This document shows, one piece after another, positions 46,082 to 56,488 of a DNA stretch of 64,000 nucleotides (position 1 is its first letter; every line of letters begins with the position of its first letter). The position numbers and the translations under genes were made by a program. A model generated the notes under the pieces. It did not search any database. It was given only the letters and a program-made list of their open reading frames with translations, and was not told the DNA's origin. This stretch comes from Hetaerina americana. Taxonomy: Eukaryota; Arthropoda; Insecta; Odonata; Calopterygidae. The DNA lies in contig JAKTNV010000009.1 of the NCBI GenBank assembly GCA_022747635.1, positions 508,501-572,500 of the forward strand. The letters are read 5' to 3'.

Positions 46082-48898
46082 AGGGCAGGTCACTTAGTGG
46101 GTCAATAACATCTGGGGATAGCGCGTATAATATTATTAATAAAAATATAAAAGTCATTGACAACACTGGTAATGATTTAGAAAGACATGTGACACGCACT
46201 TCCCCACAAAGGCGTCTTAAATTACAGTCAGGCACTAATAAGGACGTTATTCAACATCAAAATAATTTAACTATACTTGTTATAAATTGCAGAAGCCTCA
46301 AGAACAAATCAGCGGATCTAGAACACATAATCCAAACTCATTCCGCTGATATAGTATTAGGCACAGAGAGTTGGCTGTGCAATGATATTAATGACCAAGA
46401 AATTTTCCCAATAGATTTCAAAGTTTACCGACACGATAGAGATACAAGACCCGGAGGAGGGGTTTTCGTGGCAGTTAAAAGTCATTTTGAAAGCAGGCAA
46501 GTTTCATTTGAAAATAATAACATAGAAAGTGTTTGGTGCACCTTAATACGGACCAATCAACCCAACATAAATTTATGCTCTTTCTACAGACCTCCAGACT
46601 CAGATTTGAAAACACTTCACACCCTCAACGATCAAATTCACAAGTTAACACGTAAATATAATAACAGCATAAACATAATTGGTGGCGACTTTAACCTCCC
46701 TGGTATAGATTGGGACAGCAATATCGTTAAATCTGGGACCCGCGATCGCGAATCTTGCAATTCCATGATAAAATTGGTTCAAAGAAACTCCCTCCATCAA
46801 GCAGTACGCATGCCCACCCGTGGAAAGAACATATTGGATCTATTTCTTACAAACACGCCGGAACGTATTATTAGTGTATCAACTGATGAGGGCTTGAGTG
46901 ACCATAAAGCAATTAATGTCCATTTGGACATAGCAATAAAAAAGATTGTTAAACCAAAAAGAAAAATTTATAATTACCATAAAGCAGACTTTGAATCTTT
47001 TGCCAATCAATTAAACTCTTCACTACCCGAGTTCAAAACCCGCTTAAGTCATGTCAACGTGGAAGAAACTTGGACAGAATTTGTCAATATCATGCAAAAA
47101 GGAATCGTAGATTTCATACCTATAAAATACGTTAAAGCAAATCGCGACACCAGGTGGTACAATAAAGACGTTAGAAAAGCCCTTCGAAAGCAGAGAATGC
47201 TACACTCTAGGGTAAAGAGGGCAGGCGTGAACACATCATCTCCTGAGAATACACAATTATGGGACACATATAGATCCTCTAAAATTGAAACCAAAAAACA
47301 ATTACGTAGCGCCTTACTGGAATTTAAACGCAAAGTACTTTGCGAGCACTTGGACACTGACCCCAAAGCTTTCTGGTCATATGTTAGGGAAGTAAATGGG
47401 AGTAAACAAACCGTGGCTTGCTTAAGGGATTGTAGCAATGTAATTCATACAGACAGCGAGGTTAAAGCTAACATCTTAAATTCATTCTTCCAAAGCGTTT
47501 TCTCGAATGATGTTGCCACCGCATATCTCCAAGAAACAATACACACTCCACCCATGGAAAAAATAACAGTGTACCAACAAGGAATTCTAAAATTACTTAA
47601 TGAGATTAAACCCAACAAATCCCCGGGTCCCGAAAATATACCAGCTAGGGTGATAAAACATTTAGCTCCAAACATTGCCCCGTACCTTGAATTTATATTT
47701 AACAAATCCCTCACAGAGTGCAAAGTACCTAAGATTTGGAAAGCCGCGCAAATAACGCCTATTTTTAAAAGTGGTGACAGGGAGGATCCCAGTAATTACA
47801 GACCTATATCTCTCACTTCTATCTGTTGTAAAATCTTAGAGCACATAATTGTCAGTTCAATAATGAGACACCTTGACAATATTAACTTTTTAAGTGACAA
47901 TCAACACGGATTCAGGAAAACCCGCTCCTGCGAGACCCAATTAGGATTATTTACACATGATTTACTTGTAGCTGGTGAGAGAGGTAGGCAAGTGGATGCC
48001 ATCTTCTTAGATTTTCAAAGGCATTTGATAAGGTCCCACATGGTAAACTCATTCATAAATTAAAGGTCGCGGGTATAAACAAGGGCGCTATAAGTTGGGT
48101 TAAAGATTTTCTTTCAGAGCGGGAACAGAGGGTAGTCCTTGATGGCGCTAGTTCCGACAGCGTTCGAGTCACGTCGGGGGTACCTCAGGGAAGTGTGATC
48201 GGGCCGTTACTTTTCTTGATTTTTGTTAACGATTTGAACCGCGAAGTGAAAAGTAACATTAGGATGTTTGCGGATGACACGGTGATCTATCGGGAGATAT
48301 CTGGGGATGAGGATCGTTTTATTCTAGCGCAGGATTTAGATTGCATTACTAAATGGTGTTCTAACTGGGGATTGACTCTAAATTATAATAAATGTTCAGT
48401 GATAAATTTCTTTAAAAGATCAACGGGATTTGCTTACAAATTAGCTGGAGGTGACCTAGCAGTAGTTGATACGGTAAAATACCTAGGTGTCACATTCACT
48501 AAAGACTTAACTTGGGGGACTCACATACGTAAAGTCTGCGGTCAAGCAAATAAAAAATTGGGATTCATTAGACGCATTGTCGGCAAAAGTGACTCAAAGG
48601 TCAAGGAACGTTGTTACCACGCTCTTGTAAGGCCTCATTTAGAATACGCATGCAGCGTGTGGGACCCGAGTGAAAAAGGTCTTCATATCGGGAAATTGAG
48701 AAGGTTCAACGCCGGGCAGCCCGTTTTGTAAAAAATTCCTACGATAAAACGCAAAGCGTTACCGAAATGCTCATGGATTTGGGGTGGGAATCATTAGAAG
48801 AGAGACGATTCAATGCAAGACTGAAATTATTAAATAAATTCAGATCCGCATGTTTCAGCACCGAGGTCTCGCAGATTATTCGTACTCCTACATACATT
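46069..48898 (+). pseudogene. Family B ORF2 (EN-RT) with frameshifts
   Basis: Open to 48063 with all endonuclease motifs and the early RT motifs. A single-A deletion near 48018, in the DFQKAFDKVPHG stretch, shifts the frame. RT resumes at 48195-48731 (IGPLLFLIFVNDL, FADDTVIYREI). A further indel near 48680 disrupts the C-terminal part. The sequence runs into the assembly gap. Confidence 0.9.
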
Positions 48899-48998
48899 NN
48901 NNNNNNNNNNNNNNNNNNNNNNNNNNNNNNNNNNNNNNNNNNNNNNNNNNNNNNNNNNNNNNNNNNNNNNNNNNNNNNNNNNNNNNNNNNNNNNNNNN
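48899..48998. other. Assembly gap of 100 N
   Basis: Exactly 100 unresolved bases, the conventional filler for a gap of unknown size. It hides the junction between a plus-strand B and a reversed B 5' part. Confidence 0.98.
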
Positions 48999-49896
48999 AC
49001 GTCTTACCCTAGGCAGTGCCCTCGGAGTAGGGATAGGGGCTGCAGGTACGGTGGTGCTGTCATCCGACAACACCTGGTACCTGTTGGAGACGGGGATGGT
49101 ATCTGCCTCCGCAGAGTCCAATCCACGCCGCAGCGTTACCTTCCCCTTGCCCCGAAGAGACAACCCTCCAATCGTCTGACCTACGGACGTGAGACACTCC
49201 CTCGTTGGGAGATGGGACACGGGGTAGGTCTCTAATCGCCCAGCCACGTGTAGCATTCGGACGAATCCGTGCACCCATATGGGCGTGGCGGGTTTTCGTA
49301 TTCCCACCCCGAGCACCATCTCTCCTGAGGGGAGTCCTCCGGCCAGCGATCACCGATCGAAGCTCCCGCACCATTCTCTCCAGCATGACAATACGGGCCC
49401 TTAAAGCCGCGCATTCGCCAGTGCCTTCGAGCATGGCAACAGGGGACCTAGATGAAGCCATCCTTATTAAACTACTGAGTTCCCAATAAAAGCTAACCTG
49501 TATACACTATGCTAAAATTTCTAAGAGGGGTTAGTTAAATTTAGCTCAATCAATAAGTTACGCTTTGTAAGTAAGTAAGAAAGGAAAGAAAAAAGATGGT
49601 AAAGAAAAATAAAACACTCACCGATAACCAATTAGATTCGACGGACAAAAACCACCGCAAGCCACTAAGAGTACCCACAAGGAATACCACCAAACTATTA
49701 AAAACTAATAACAAACAGCACAAAAACTAATAAACTAACTATTTCACAAAATTAAAGCTAACACTAAACTACACTTCACTAGGGAAGAACAAACACAGAA
49801 GTAACAGCGGGCACGCAGGTAGTCTCTGGTAGGGTCGAACCGGTTCTAGGGAGCGAGCTCGAGCACGTCTGTTCTCGGCAGAAGCCAGGCAGAGAA
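48999..49896 (-). mobile_element. Family B 5' portion, reversed (5' UTR and ORF1 N-terminus)
   Basis: Reverse copy of the B leader (49462-49896) and the first about 150 codons of ORF1 (49461 down to 49010, with one frameshift near 49155). It ends at the true 5' terminus (reverse of ATTCTCTGCC) and is followed at once by RTE-like sequence. TTCT at 43835-43838 and 49897-49900 brackets the whole inserted block. Confidence 0.88.
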
Positions 49897-50480
49897 TTCT
49901 CCTTACTTCCCTATTACTTTGACTGTGTTGGTCCAAAGCAATACCGAGATAGGTAAATAATTCTATCGGCTCTAATTTTGCCCTCTTTTTTAATGTTTAG
50001 CTAATCCTTTCTCTTTCTAGAAAATTGCATAAGCTTTGTTGTATTAATATTGATTCTCATCCCACGCCTGTCACACTGAATTTCCAATTCACTAAGCAAG
50101 TGCTTGCAACCCTTGTCTGACTGACAAACTAAAGCGTGGTCATGAGCAAATGTAACTGATTTCACGAATTCCCCGCCCACTTTCATTCCTACCTCCAGTT
50201 CTTTTCATGCCTCTTTAATCATTTCCTCTGATACATGTTGAACAGTAACGGTGATAATGGGCAACCCTGCCTTATACCACTTCCTAACACTGCCCATCCA
50301 GACTCCCCGTTCCCCACCCGCACATGAGTAGTCTGAGATATGTACAGGTTTAATTTAGCCTCATTTCCCTTCAAACTGTTCCTATTTTCTGCAATATACT
50401 GATAGGTTTTTCCCAATTTATGATATTAAACGCTTCTTCGAAATCTACGAAACGGGCAAATAGGTCCTGGTTGTGTTCTA
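49897..50480 (-). mobile_element. RTE-like element, segment 3 (RT core)
   Basis: Continues segment 2. Reverse frames contain GRGIRQGCPLSPLLF-type and SVTFAHD motifs (normally FADD; here Asp to His) and a CDRRGMRINI segment. Frames at 50001-50186 and 50219-50416 are separated by a shift. It breaks at TCTA (50477-50480) and resumes at 57794. Confidence 0.8.
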
Positions 50481-50535
50481 GATCTACATCTACTTAATAC
50501 CCCGAAGCCGCCGCAAGGGCGTGGGGCGCGGGGGC
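50481..50535 (-). repeat. 55-bp element stub in the RTE-like copy
   Basis: Just a GATCTACATCTACTTAAT tail and a reversed, slightly altered hairpin. TCTA occurs on both sides (50477-50480 and 50536-50539). The mariner then sits at the TA that follows the right TCTA. Confidence 0.8.
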
Positions 50536-50783
50536 TCTATACTACCTTGATCAAAAATTTCCCGGAATGTATTCAGAAAATTAAAAATACAAGTTTATTC
50601 ATCTAAATCTATATTGTCCCCTTCAAAGTAATCCCCATCGACTGCAACACACTTATGCCAGCGCTTGATCCAATCCTCGAACATTTTTTATATTCGGTTT
50701 CGGTATGTCCATCAGTGCTTCCTGCGATTTTTCCATTACTTCCTCTCGGCTGCTAAAACGCGTTCCCCGTAATGGTTTTTAAC

Positions 50784-50884
50784 ATCTACATCTACATAAT
50801 ACCCCGCAAGCCGCCGCAAGGGCGTGTGGCGGGGGTAGTTAGGTCCACCAACCGTAAAAACGAACTCTCGATTAACAGAACAAC
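50784..50884 (-). repeat. 101-bp family B stub inside the mariner
   Basis: Reversed tail, hairpin and a little 3' UTR, with an internal deletion that joins the AACCGTAAAAACG part to a GATTAACAGAACA part normally about 250 bp further in. TTAAC lies on both sides (50779-50783 and 50885-50889), a 5-bp target-site duplication. Confidence 0.82.
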
Positions 50885-51427
50885 TTAACTCGATTGAACA
50901 GAAAGAAGTCACAGGGAGCCAAATCAGGTGAATTCGGTGGCTGTTGGATGGTATTTGTTGCATTTTTCGTCAAAAAACTACGAATAATGATAGCACTGTG
51001 CGACGGTGCGTTATCATGGTGCAAAATCCACGAGTTTTCTTCCCACATTTCTGGTCTCTTTCGGCGAATTGCTTCACGCAAACGTCTCATAACGCCCAAA
51101 TAATACTCTTTGTTTACTGTCTGGCCTTCTGGCAAAAATTCATGATGCACTACATCGTTGTAATCCATGAAAACCGTCAGCATTGCCTTCTTTTTTGACT
51201 GAAAACGACGTGGTTTTTTTTGGTCTCGGCTCATTTGGTGAACGCCATTCACTTGCCTGATGTCTGGATTGCGTGTCGTACACATAAACCCACGTCTCGT
51301 CTCCAGTAATGATCCTTTTGATGAATGTGGGATCGGATTCAGCCTCGCAAATCATGTCTTTTGCGACGTCAACACGGTCTCTTTTTTGCATGAAATTGAG
51401 GTCTTTTGGAACCAACTTTGCTGCTAC
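50885..51427 (-). pseudogene. mariner transposase, C-terminal catalytic half
   Basis: Two overlapping reverse frames contain IITGDETWVYVYD (first Asp), ILHHDNAPSH (second Asp) and NSPDLAPCDFFLF (third Asp). Counting gives 34 residues between the second and third Asp, so this is a DD34D mariner. A homopolymer shift near 51200 separates the frames. The last residues (LRGTRF and on) lie beyond the nested stub at 50542-50778. Confidence 0.88.
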
Positions 51428-51539
51428 ATTCTGGTGGGCGCGACCGCGCTAAATTTAAATTTAGTATGTTGAAATTTTTCGTTCCGCAGTCCCTTAGAAA
51501 CGGGAAAACCCACCGTCGCACCCCTCTGTCTTCAGCATC
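51428..51539 (+). other. Unassigned 112 bp between mariner and the B 5' end
   Basis: This sequence lies between the mariner break (TAC at 51425-51427, repeated at 57242-57244) and the 5' terminus of the full-length B. It is not found in the other two B 5' ends or elsewhere in the window. It includes the palindrome TAAATTTAAATTTA. It may be an extended leader, a 5' co-insertion or filler. Confidence 0.6.
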
Positions 51540-51976
51540 ATTCTCTGCCTGGCTTCTGCCGAGAACAGACGTGCTCGAGCTCGCTCCCTAGAACCGGTTC
51601 GACCCCTACCTGAGACTACCTGCGTGCCTGCTGTTACTTCTGTGTTTGTTCTTCCCTAGTGAAGTGTAGTTTAGTGTTAGCTTTAATTTTGTGAAATAGT
51701 TAGTTTATTTAGTTTTTGTGCTGTTTGTTATTAGTTTTTAATAGTTTGGTGGTATTCCTTGTGGGTACTCTTAGTGGCTTGCGGTGGTTTTTGTCCGTCG
51801 AATCTAATTGGTTATCGGTGAGTGTTTATTTTCTTTACCATCTTTTTTCTTTCCTTTCTTTACTTACTTACAAAGCGTAACTTAGTGATTGAGCTAAATT
51901 TAACTAACCCCTCTTAGAAATTTTAGCATAGTGTATACAGGTTAGCTTTTATTGGGAACTCAGTAGTTTAATTAGG
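51540..51976 (+). promoter_or_regulatory. Family B 5' UTR, probable internal promoter
   Basis: Near identical to 44618-45054 and to the reverse of 49462-49896. It contains the block with GGTGAGTG shared with family A (about 51810). The last about 100 bp before ORF1 are almost the same as in A; the distal part is not. Promoter function is inferred from the family. Confidence 0.6.
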
Positions 51977-53003
51977 ATGGCTTCATCTAGGTCCCCTGTT
52001 GCCATGCTCGAAGGCACTGGCGAATGCGCGGCTTTAAGGGCCCGTATTGTCATGCTGGAGAGAATGGTGCGGGAGCTTCGATCGGTGATCGCTGGCCGGA
52101 GGACTCCCCTCAGGAGAGATGGTGCTCGGGGTGGGAATACGAAAACCCGCCACGCCCATATGGGTGCACGGATTCGTCCGAATGCTACACGTGGCTGGGC
52201 GATTAGAGACCTACCCCGTGTCCCATCTCCCAACGAGGGAGTGTCTCACGTCCGTAGGTCAGACGATTGGAGGGTTTGTCTCTCGGGGCAAGGGAAGGTA
52301 ACGCTGCGGCGTGGATTGGACTCTGCGGAGGCAGATACCATCCCCGTCTCCAACAGGTACCAGGTGTTGTCGGATGACAGCACCACCGTACCTGCAGCCC
52401 CTACCCCTACTCCGAGGGCACTGCCTAGGGTAAGACGTCAGGGAACGGGAAGGGAGGGAATTGTAGTAATAGGTAGCTCGAATGTCCGTCGTGTAATGGT
52501 CCCATTGAGGGAGAGGGCGCGCCGCGTAGGCGCCGATCAACGGGTGACCGCCTGGTGTATACCAGGCGGAGGAGTCCCTCAGGTGACGAAGGCGATCGAG
52601 GCGGCGGTCAAAGGCACGAAGTGCTCTAGGCTGCAGGTCGTGGCCCATGTGGGCACCAACGACGTCACGGACCGTGGATCCGAGGAGGTCCTCCGTTCCC
52701 TTAGGGAACTGAGCTCCGAGGTGAAGCGCGTCCAGGGCGTCGAGGGGGTTCGGCTGGGACTAACGGTCTGCAGCATCGTTCCGAGGGAGGATCGCGGGGT
52801 CTCTGGTTTGGAGCCGAGTGGAAGGCATAAACCAGAGACTATCGAGATTCTGCTCGGACATAGGAGCCTCCTTCGTCGACCTCAGACCAACCCTCCGATC
52901 TTGCAGGACTTCCCTTAACCGATCTGGGGTCCATTACACGGCGGTAGCGGCGAGTAAGGTAGCGGATAGGATACTCGACCACTGTAGGCCTTTTTTAGGA
53001 TAG
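51977..53003 (+). pseudogene. Family B ORF1, single-base insertion
   Basis: Open from ATG 51977 with the coiled-coil N-terminus, then GSSNVRR, PGGG and HVGTNDV of the SGNH domain. One extra G in the run at 52794-52799 shifts the last third, which continues in the frame of 52818-53003 and contains SGVHYT. A pair of compensating indels near 52275-52290 changes a few residues. The other copy (45055) is intact at this place but broken elsewhere, so the consensus ORF1 is about 342 codons and intact. Confidence 0.9.
52991..52997 (+). promoter_or_regulatory. Candidate -1 ribosomal frameshift site T TTT TTA
   Basis: ORF1 phase reads CCT TTT TTA GGA TAG; slipping back one base at T TTT TTA gives TTT TTT AGG ATA GAG and enters ORF2. 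The -1 frame has a TAG just one codon before this (52985-52987), so the window in which ORF1 and ORF2 can be joined is only about 15 bases and contains the heptamer. It is the same slippery sequence that HIV-1 uses. No strong downstream RNA structure was identified by eye. Confidence 0.68.
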
Positions 53004-55975
53004 AGAGCAGGTCACTTAGTGGGTCAATAACATCTGGGGATAGCGCGTATAATATTATTAATAAAAATATAAAAGTCATTGACAACACTGGCAATGATTT
53101 AGAAAGACATGTGACACGCACTTCCCCACAAAGGCGTCCTAAATTACAGTCAGACACTAATAAGGACGTTATTCAACATCAAAATAATTTAACTATACTT
53201 GTTATAAATTGCAGAAGCCTCAAGAACAAATCAGCGGATCTAGAACACATAATCCAAAGTCATTCCGCTGATATAGTATTAGGCACAGAGAGTTGGCTGT
53301 GCAATGATATTAATGACCAAGAAATTTTCCCAATAGATTTCAAAGTTTACCGACACGATAGAGATACAAGACCCGGAGGAGGGGTTTTCGTGGCAGTTAA
53401 AAGTCATTTTGAAAGCAGGCAAGTTTCATTTGAAAATAATAACATAGAAAGTGTTTGGTGCACCTTAATACGGACCAATCAACCCAACATAAATTTATGC
53501 TCTTTCTACAGACCTCCAGACTCAGATTTGAAAACACTTCACACCCTCAACGATCAAATTCACAAGTTTACACGTAAATATAATAACAGCATAAACATAA
53601 TTGGTGGCGACTTTAACCTCCCTGGTATAGATTGGGACAGCAATATTGTTAAATCTGGGACCCGCGATCGCGAATCTTGCAATTCCATGATAAAATTGGT
53701 TCAAAGAAACTCCCTCCATCAAGCAGTACGCATGCCCACCCGTGGAAAAAACATATTGGATCTATTTCTTACAAACACGCCGGAACGTATTATTAGTGTA
53801 TCAACTGATGAGGGCTTGAGTGACCATAAAGCAATTAATGTCCATTTGGACATAGCAATAAAAAAGATTGTTAAACCAAAAAGAAAAATTTATAATTACC
53901 ATAAAGCAGACTTTGAATCTTTTGCCAATCAATTAAACTCTTCACTACCCGAGTTCAAAACCCGCTTAAGTCATGCCAACGTGGAAGAAACTTGGACAGA
54001 ATTTGTCAATATCATGCAAAAAGGAATCGTAGATTTCATACCTATAAAATACGTTAAAGCAAATCGCGACCCCAGGTGGTACAATAAAGACGTTAGAAAA
54101 GCCCTTCGAAAGCAGAGAATGCTACACTCTAGGGTAAAGAGGGCAGGCGTGAACACATCATCTCCTGAGAATACACAATTATGGGACACATATAGATCCT
54201 CTAAAATTGAAACCAAAAAACAATTACGTAGCGCCTTACTGGAATTTAAACGCAAAGTACTTTGCGAGCACTTGGACACTGACCCCAAAGCTTTCTGGTC
54301 ATATGTTAGGGAAGTAAATGGGAGTAAACATACCGTGGCTTGCTTAAGGGATTGTAGCAATGTAATTCATACAGACAGCGAGGTTAAAGCTAACATCTTA
54401 AATTCATTCTTCCAAAGCGTTTTCTCGAATGATGTTGCCACCGCATATCTCCAAGAAACAATACATACTCCACCCATGGAAAAAATAACAGTGGACCAAC
54501 AAGGAATTCTAAAATTACTTAATGAGATTAAACCCAACAAATCCCCGGGTCCCGAAAATATACCAGCTAGGGTGATAAAACATTTAGCTCCAAACATTGC
54601 CCCGTACCTTGAATTTATATTTAACAAATCCCTCACAGAGTGCAAAGTACCTAAGATTTGGAAAACCGCGCAAATAACGCCTATTTTTAAAAGTGGTGAC
54701 AGGGAGGATCCCAGTAATTACAGACCTATATCTCTCACTTCTATCTGTTGTAAAATATTAGAGCACATAATCGTCAGTTCAATAATGAGACACCTTGACA
54801 ACATTAACTTTTTAAGTGACAATCAACACGGATTCAGGAAAACCCGCTCCTGCGAAACCCAATTAGGATTATTTACACATGATTTACTTGTATCTGGTGA
54901 GAGAGGTAGGCAAGTGGATGCCATCTTCTTAGATTTTCAAAAGGCATTTGATAAGGTCCCACATGGTAAACTCATTCATAAATTAAAGGTCGCGGGTATA
55001 AACAAGGGCGCTATAAGTTGGGTTAAAGATTTTCTTTCAGAGCGGGAACAGAGGGTAGTTCTTGATGGCGCTAGTTCCGACAGCGTTCGAGTCACGTCGG
55101 GGGTACCTCAGGGAAGTGTGATCGGGCCGTTACTTTTCTTGATTTTTGTTAACGATTTGAACCGCGAAGTGAAAAGTAACATTAGGATGTTTGCGGATGA
55201 CACGGTGATCTATCGGGAGATATCTGGGGATGAGGATCGTTTTATTCTAGCGCAGGATTTAGATTGCATTACTAAATGGTGTTCTAACTGGGGATTGACT
55301 CTAAATTATAATAAATGTTCAGTGGTAAATTTCTTTAAAAGATCAACGGGATTTGCTTACAAATTAGCTGGAGGTGACCTAGCAGTAGTTGATACGGTAA
55401 AATACCTAGGTGTCACATTCACTAAAGACTTAACTTGGGGGACTCACATACGTAAAGTCTGCGGTCAAGCAAATAAAAAATTGGGATTCATTAGACGCAT
55501 TGTCGGCAAAAGTGACTCAAAGGTCAAGGAACGTTGTTACCACGCTCTTGTAAGGCCTCATTTAGAATACGCATGCAGCGTGTGGGACCCGAGTGAAAAA
55601 GGTCTCATTCGGGAAATTGAGAAGGTTCAACGCCGGGCAGCCCGTTTTGTAAAAAATTCCTACGATAAAACGCAAAGCGTTACCGAAATGCTCAGGGATT
55701 TGGGGTGGGAATCATTAGAAGAGAGACGATTCAATGCAAGACTGAAATTATTAAATAAATTCAGATCCGCATGTTTCAGCACCGAGGTCTCGCAGATTAT
55801 TCGTACTCCTACATACATTGGTCGCTTGGATCATGCATATAAAATTCGGGAAATAGATGCCAGGACTAGCCGACTCAAGGACTCCTTCTTCCCACGGACA
55901 ATACGGGATAGCAACTGTAGGATTATAGATAGTAAAAATTCCACTTGCCACCCTCAGTGTCTAAAAAATAATTAG
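52991..55975 (+). CDS. Family B ORF2: APE endonuclease - reverse transcriptase, intact
   Basis: Open from the heptamer to the stop at 55973, about 994 codons, with the frame from 53111 giving 954 residues. Counting from 53111: endonuclease Asn (INCRS, residue 34), Glu (GTESW, 60), GGDFN (165-169), SDH (237-239). RT: NKSPGPENIPAR, NYRPISLTS, HGFRKTRSCETQ, DAIFLDFQKAFDKVPHG, SGVPQGSVIGPLLF, catalytic FADD (694-697), VKYLGVTF. The first in-frame ATG codes residue 193, after half the endonuclease, so translation needs a frameshift from ORF1 or a non-AUG start. The protein nicks target DNA and copies the element RNA. Confidence 0.92.
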   Translation, partial: FFRIESRSLSGSITSGDSAYNIINKNIKVIDNTGNDLERHVTRTSPQRRPKLQSDTNKDVIQHQNNLTILVINCRSLKNKSADLEHIIQSHSADIVLGTESWLCNDINDQEIFPIDFKVYRHDRDTRPGGGVFVAVKSHFESRQVSFENNNIESVWCTLIRTNQPNINLCSFYRPPDSDLKTLHTLNDQIHKFTRKYNNSINIIGGDFNLPGIDWDSNIVKSGTRDRESCNSMIKLVQRNSLHQAVRMPTRGKNILDLFLTNTPERIISVSTDEGLSDHKAINVHLDIAIKKIVKPKRKIYNYHKADFESFANQLNSSLPEFKTRLSHANVEETWTEFVNIMQKGIVDFIPIKYVKANRDPRWYNKDVRKALRKQRMLHSRVKRAGVNTSSPENTQLWDTYRSSKIETKKQLRSALLEFKRKVLCEHLDTDPKAFWSYVREVNGSKHTVACLRDCSNVIHTDSEVKANILNSFFQSVFSNDVATAYLQETIHTPPMEKITVDQQGILKLLNEIKPNKSPGPENIPARVIKHLAPNIAPYLEFIFNKSLTECKVPKIWKTAQITPIFKSGDREDPSNYRPISLTSICCKILEHIIVSSIMRHLDNINFLSDNQHGFRKTRSCETQLGLFTHDLLVSGERGRQVDAIFLDFQKAFDKVPHGKLIHKLKVAGINKGAISWVKDFLSEREQRVVLDGASSDSVRVTSGVPQGSVIGPLLFLIFVNDLNREVKSNIRMFADDTVIYREISGDEDRFILAQDLDCITKWCSNWGLTLNYNKCSVVNFFKRSTGFAYKLAGGDLAVVDTVKYLGVTFTKDLTWGTHIRKVCGQANKKLGFIRRIVGKSDSKVKERCYHALVRPHLEYACSVWDPSEKGLIREIEKVQRRAARFVKNSYDKTQSVTEMLRDLGWESLEERRFNARLKLLNKFRSACFSTEVSQIIRTPTYIGRLDHAYKIREIDARTSRLKDSFFPRTIRDSNCRIIDSKNSTCHPQCLKNN

Positions 55976-56430
55976 TTCTACTTAAATGCATGCTCCTCCA
56001 CTAACCTTATGTGTTTTGTTATAATAACCCATTCTTTCCGCATGATATCATTCGTGTTCTGTTCATCTGTTTTTAAGTTTCCCTTTCAGTCCCTCTTCCC
56101 TCCCGGCGGGGGGAAATTCCTGCTACCTGCAACGTTGGGTCGAATTCCCTTCCTTTTACTGTCTCTTTGGGGGGTTGAGTGTTTTGTGGTGCATTTTCAT
56201 GTGGTAGTGATGTTTCACATTCTTGCTTGTTGTGTCCTGGCTTGCGTGTTTTAGGATGGCTTTCGTGCTGTATCCTGGGGTGCAGTTTTTTGTTGTTTTG
56301 CGGTGTATGTGTTTGCATGAGTATTGGATGGAGGGAGTTTTGCATGAGTGTGTGCGCTGCTGGGGTGTAATTTTCCGTGTTGTTTTTTGCATGTGGTATT
56401 TTTCGTTTTTACGGTTGGTGACCTAACACC

Positions 56431-56488
56431 CCCCGCCACACGCCCTTGCGGCGGCTTGCGGGGTATTATGTAGATGTAGATGTAGATG
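56431..56488 (+). other. Family B 3' terminal hairpin and hexamer tail
   Basis: CCCCGC (56431-56436) pairs with GCGGGG (56458-56463) around an inner CGCC-CTTGC-GGCG stem-loop; three TAGATG units follow. The same hairpin ends family A and all short stubs, so it is the probable RT recognition element. Confidence 0.8.

Larger units (their letters stand above)
44618..48898 (+). mobile_element. Family B copy with complete 5' end, cut by an assembly gap
   Basis: Begins at ATTCTCTGCC, the 5' terminus shared with the copies at 51540 and 49897 (reversed). Contains the 5' UTR (44618-45054), ORF1, the frameshift heptamer (46069-46075) and ORF2 up to the run of N. The 3' UTR is hidden or missing. Confidence 0.9.
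51540..56488 (+). mobile_element. Full-length family B L2/CR1-like non-LTR retrotransposon
   Basis: A complete 4.95 kb element: 5' UTR (51540-51976), ORF1 (51977-53003), frameshift heptamer (52991-52997), ORF2 (to 55975), 3' UTR, hairpin (56431-56463) and (TAGATG)3 tail (56471-56488). ORF2 is fully open. The only obvious lesions are in ORF1. It is the best reference copy for family B here and was probably active recently. It sits inside the mariner. Confidence 0.93.
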
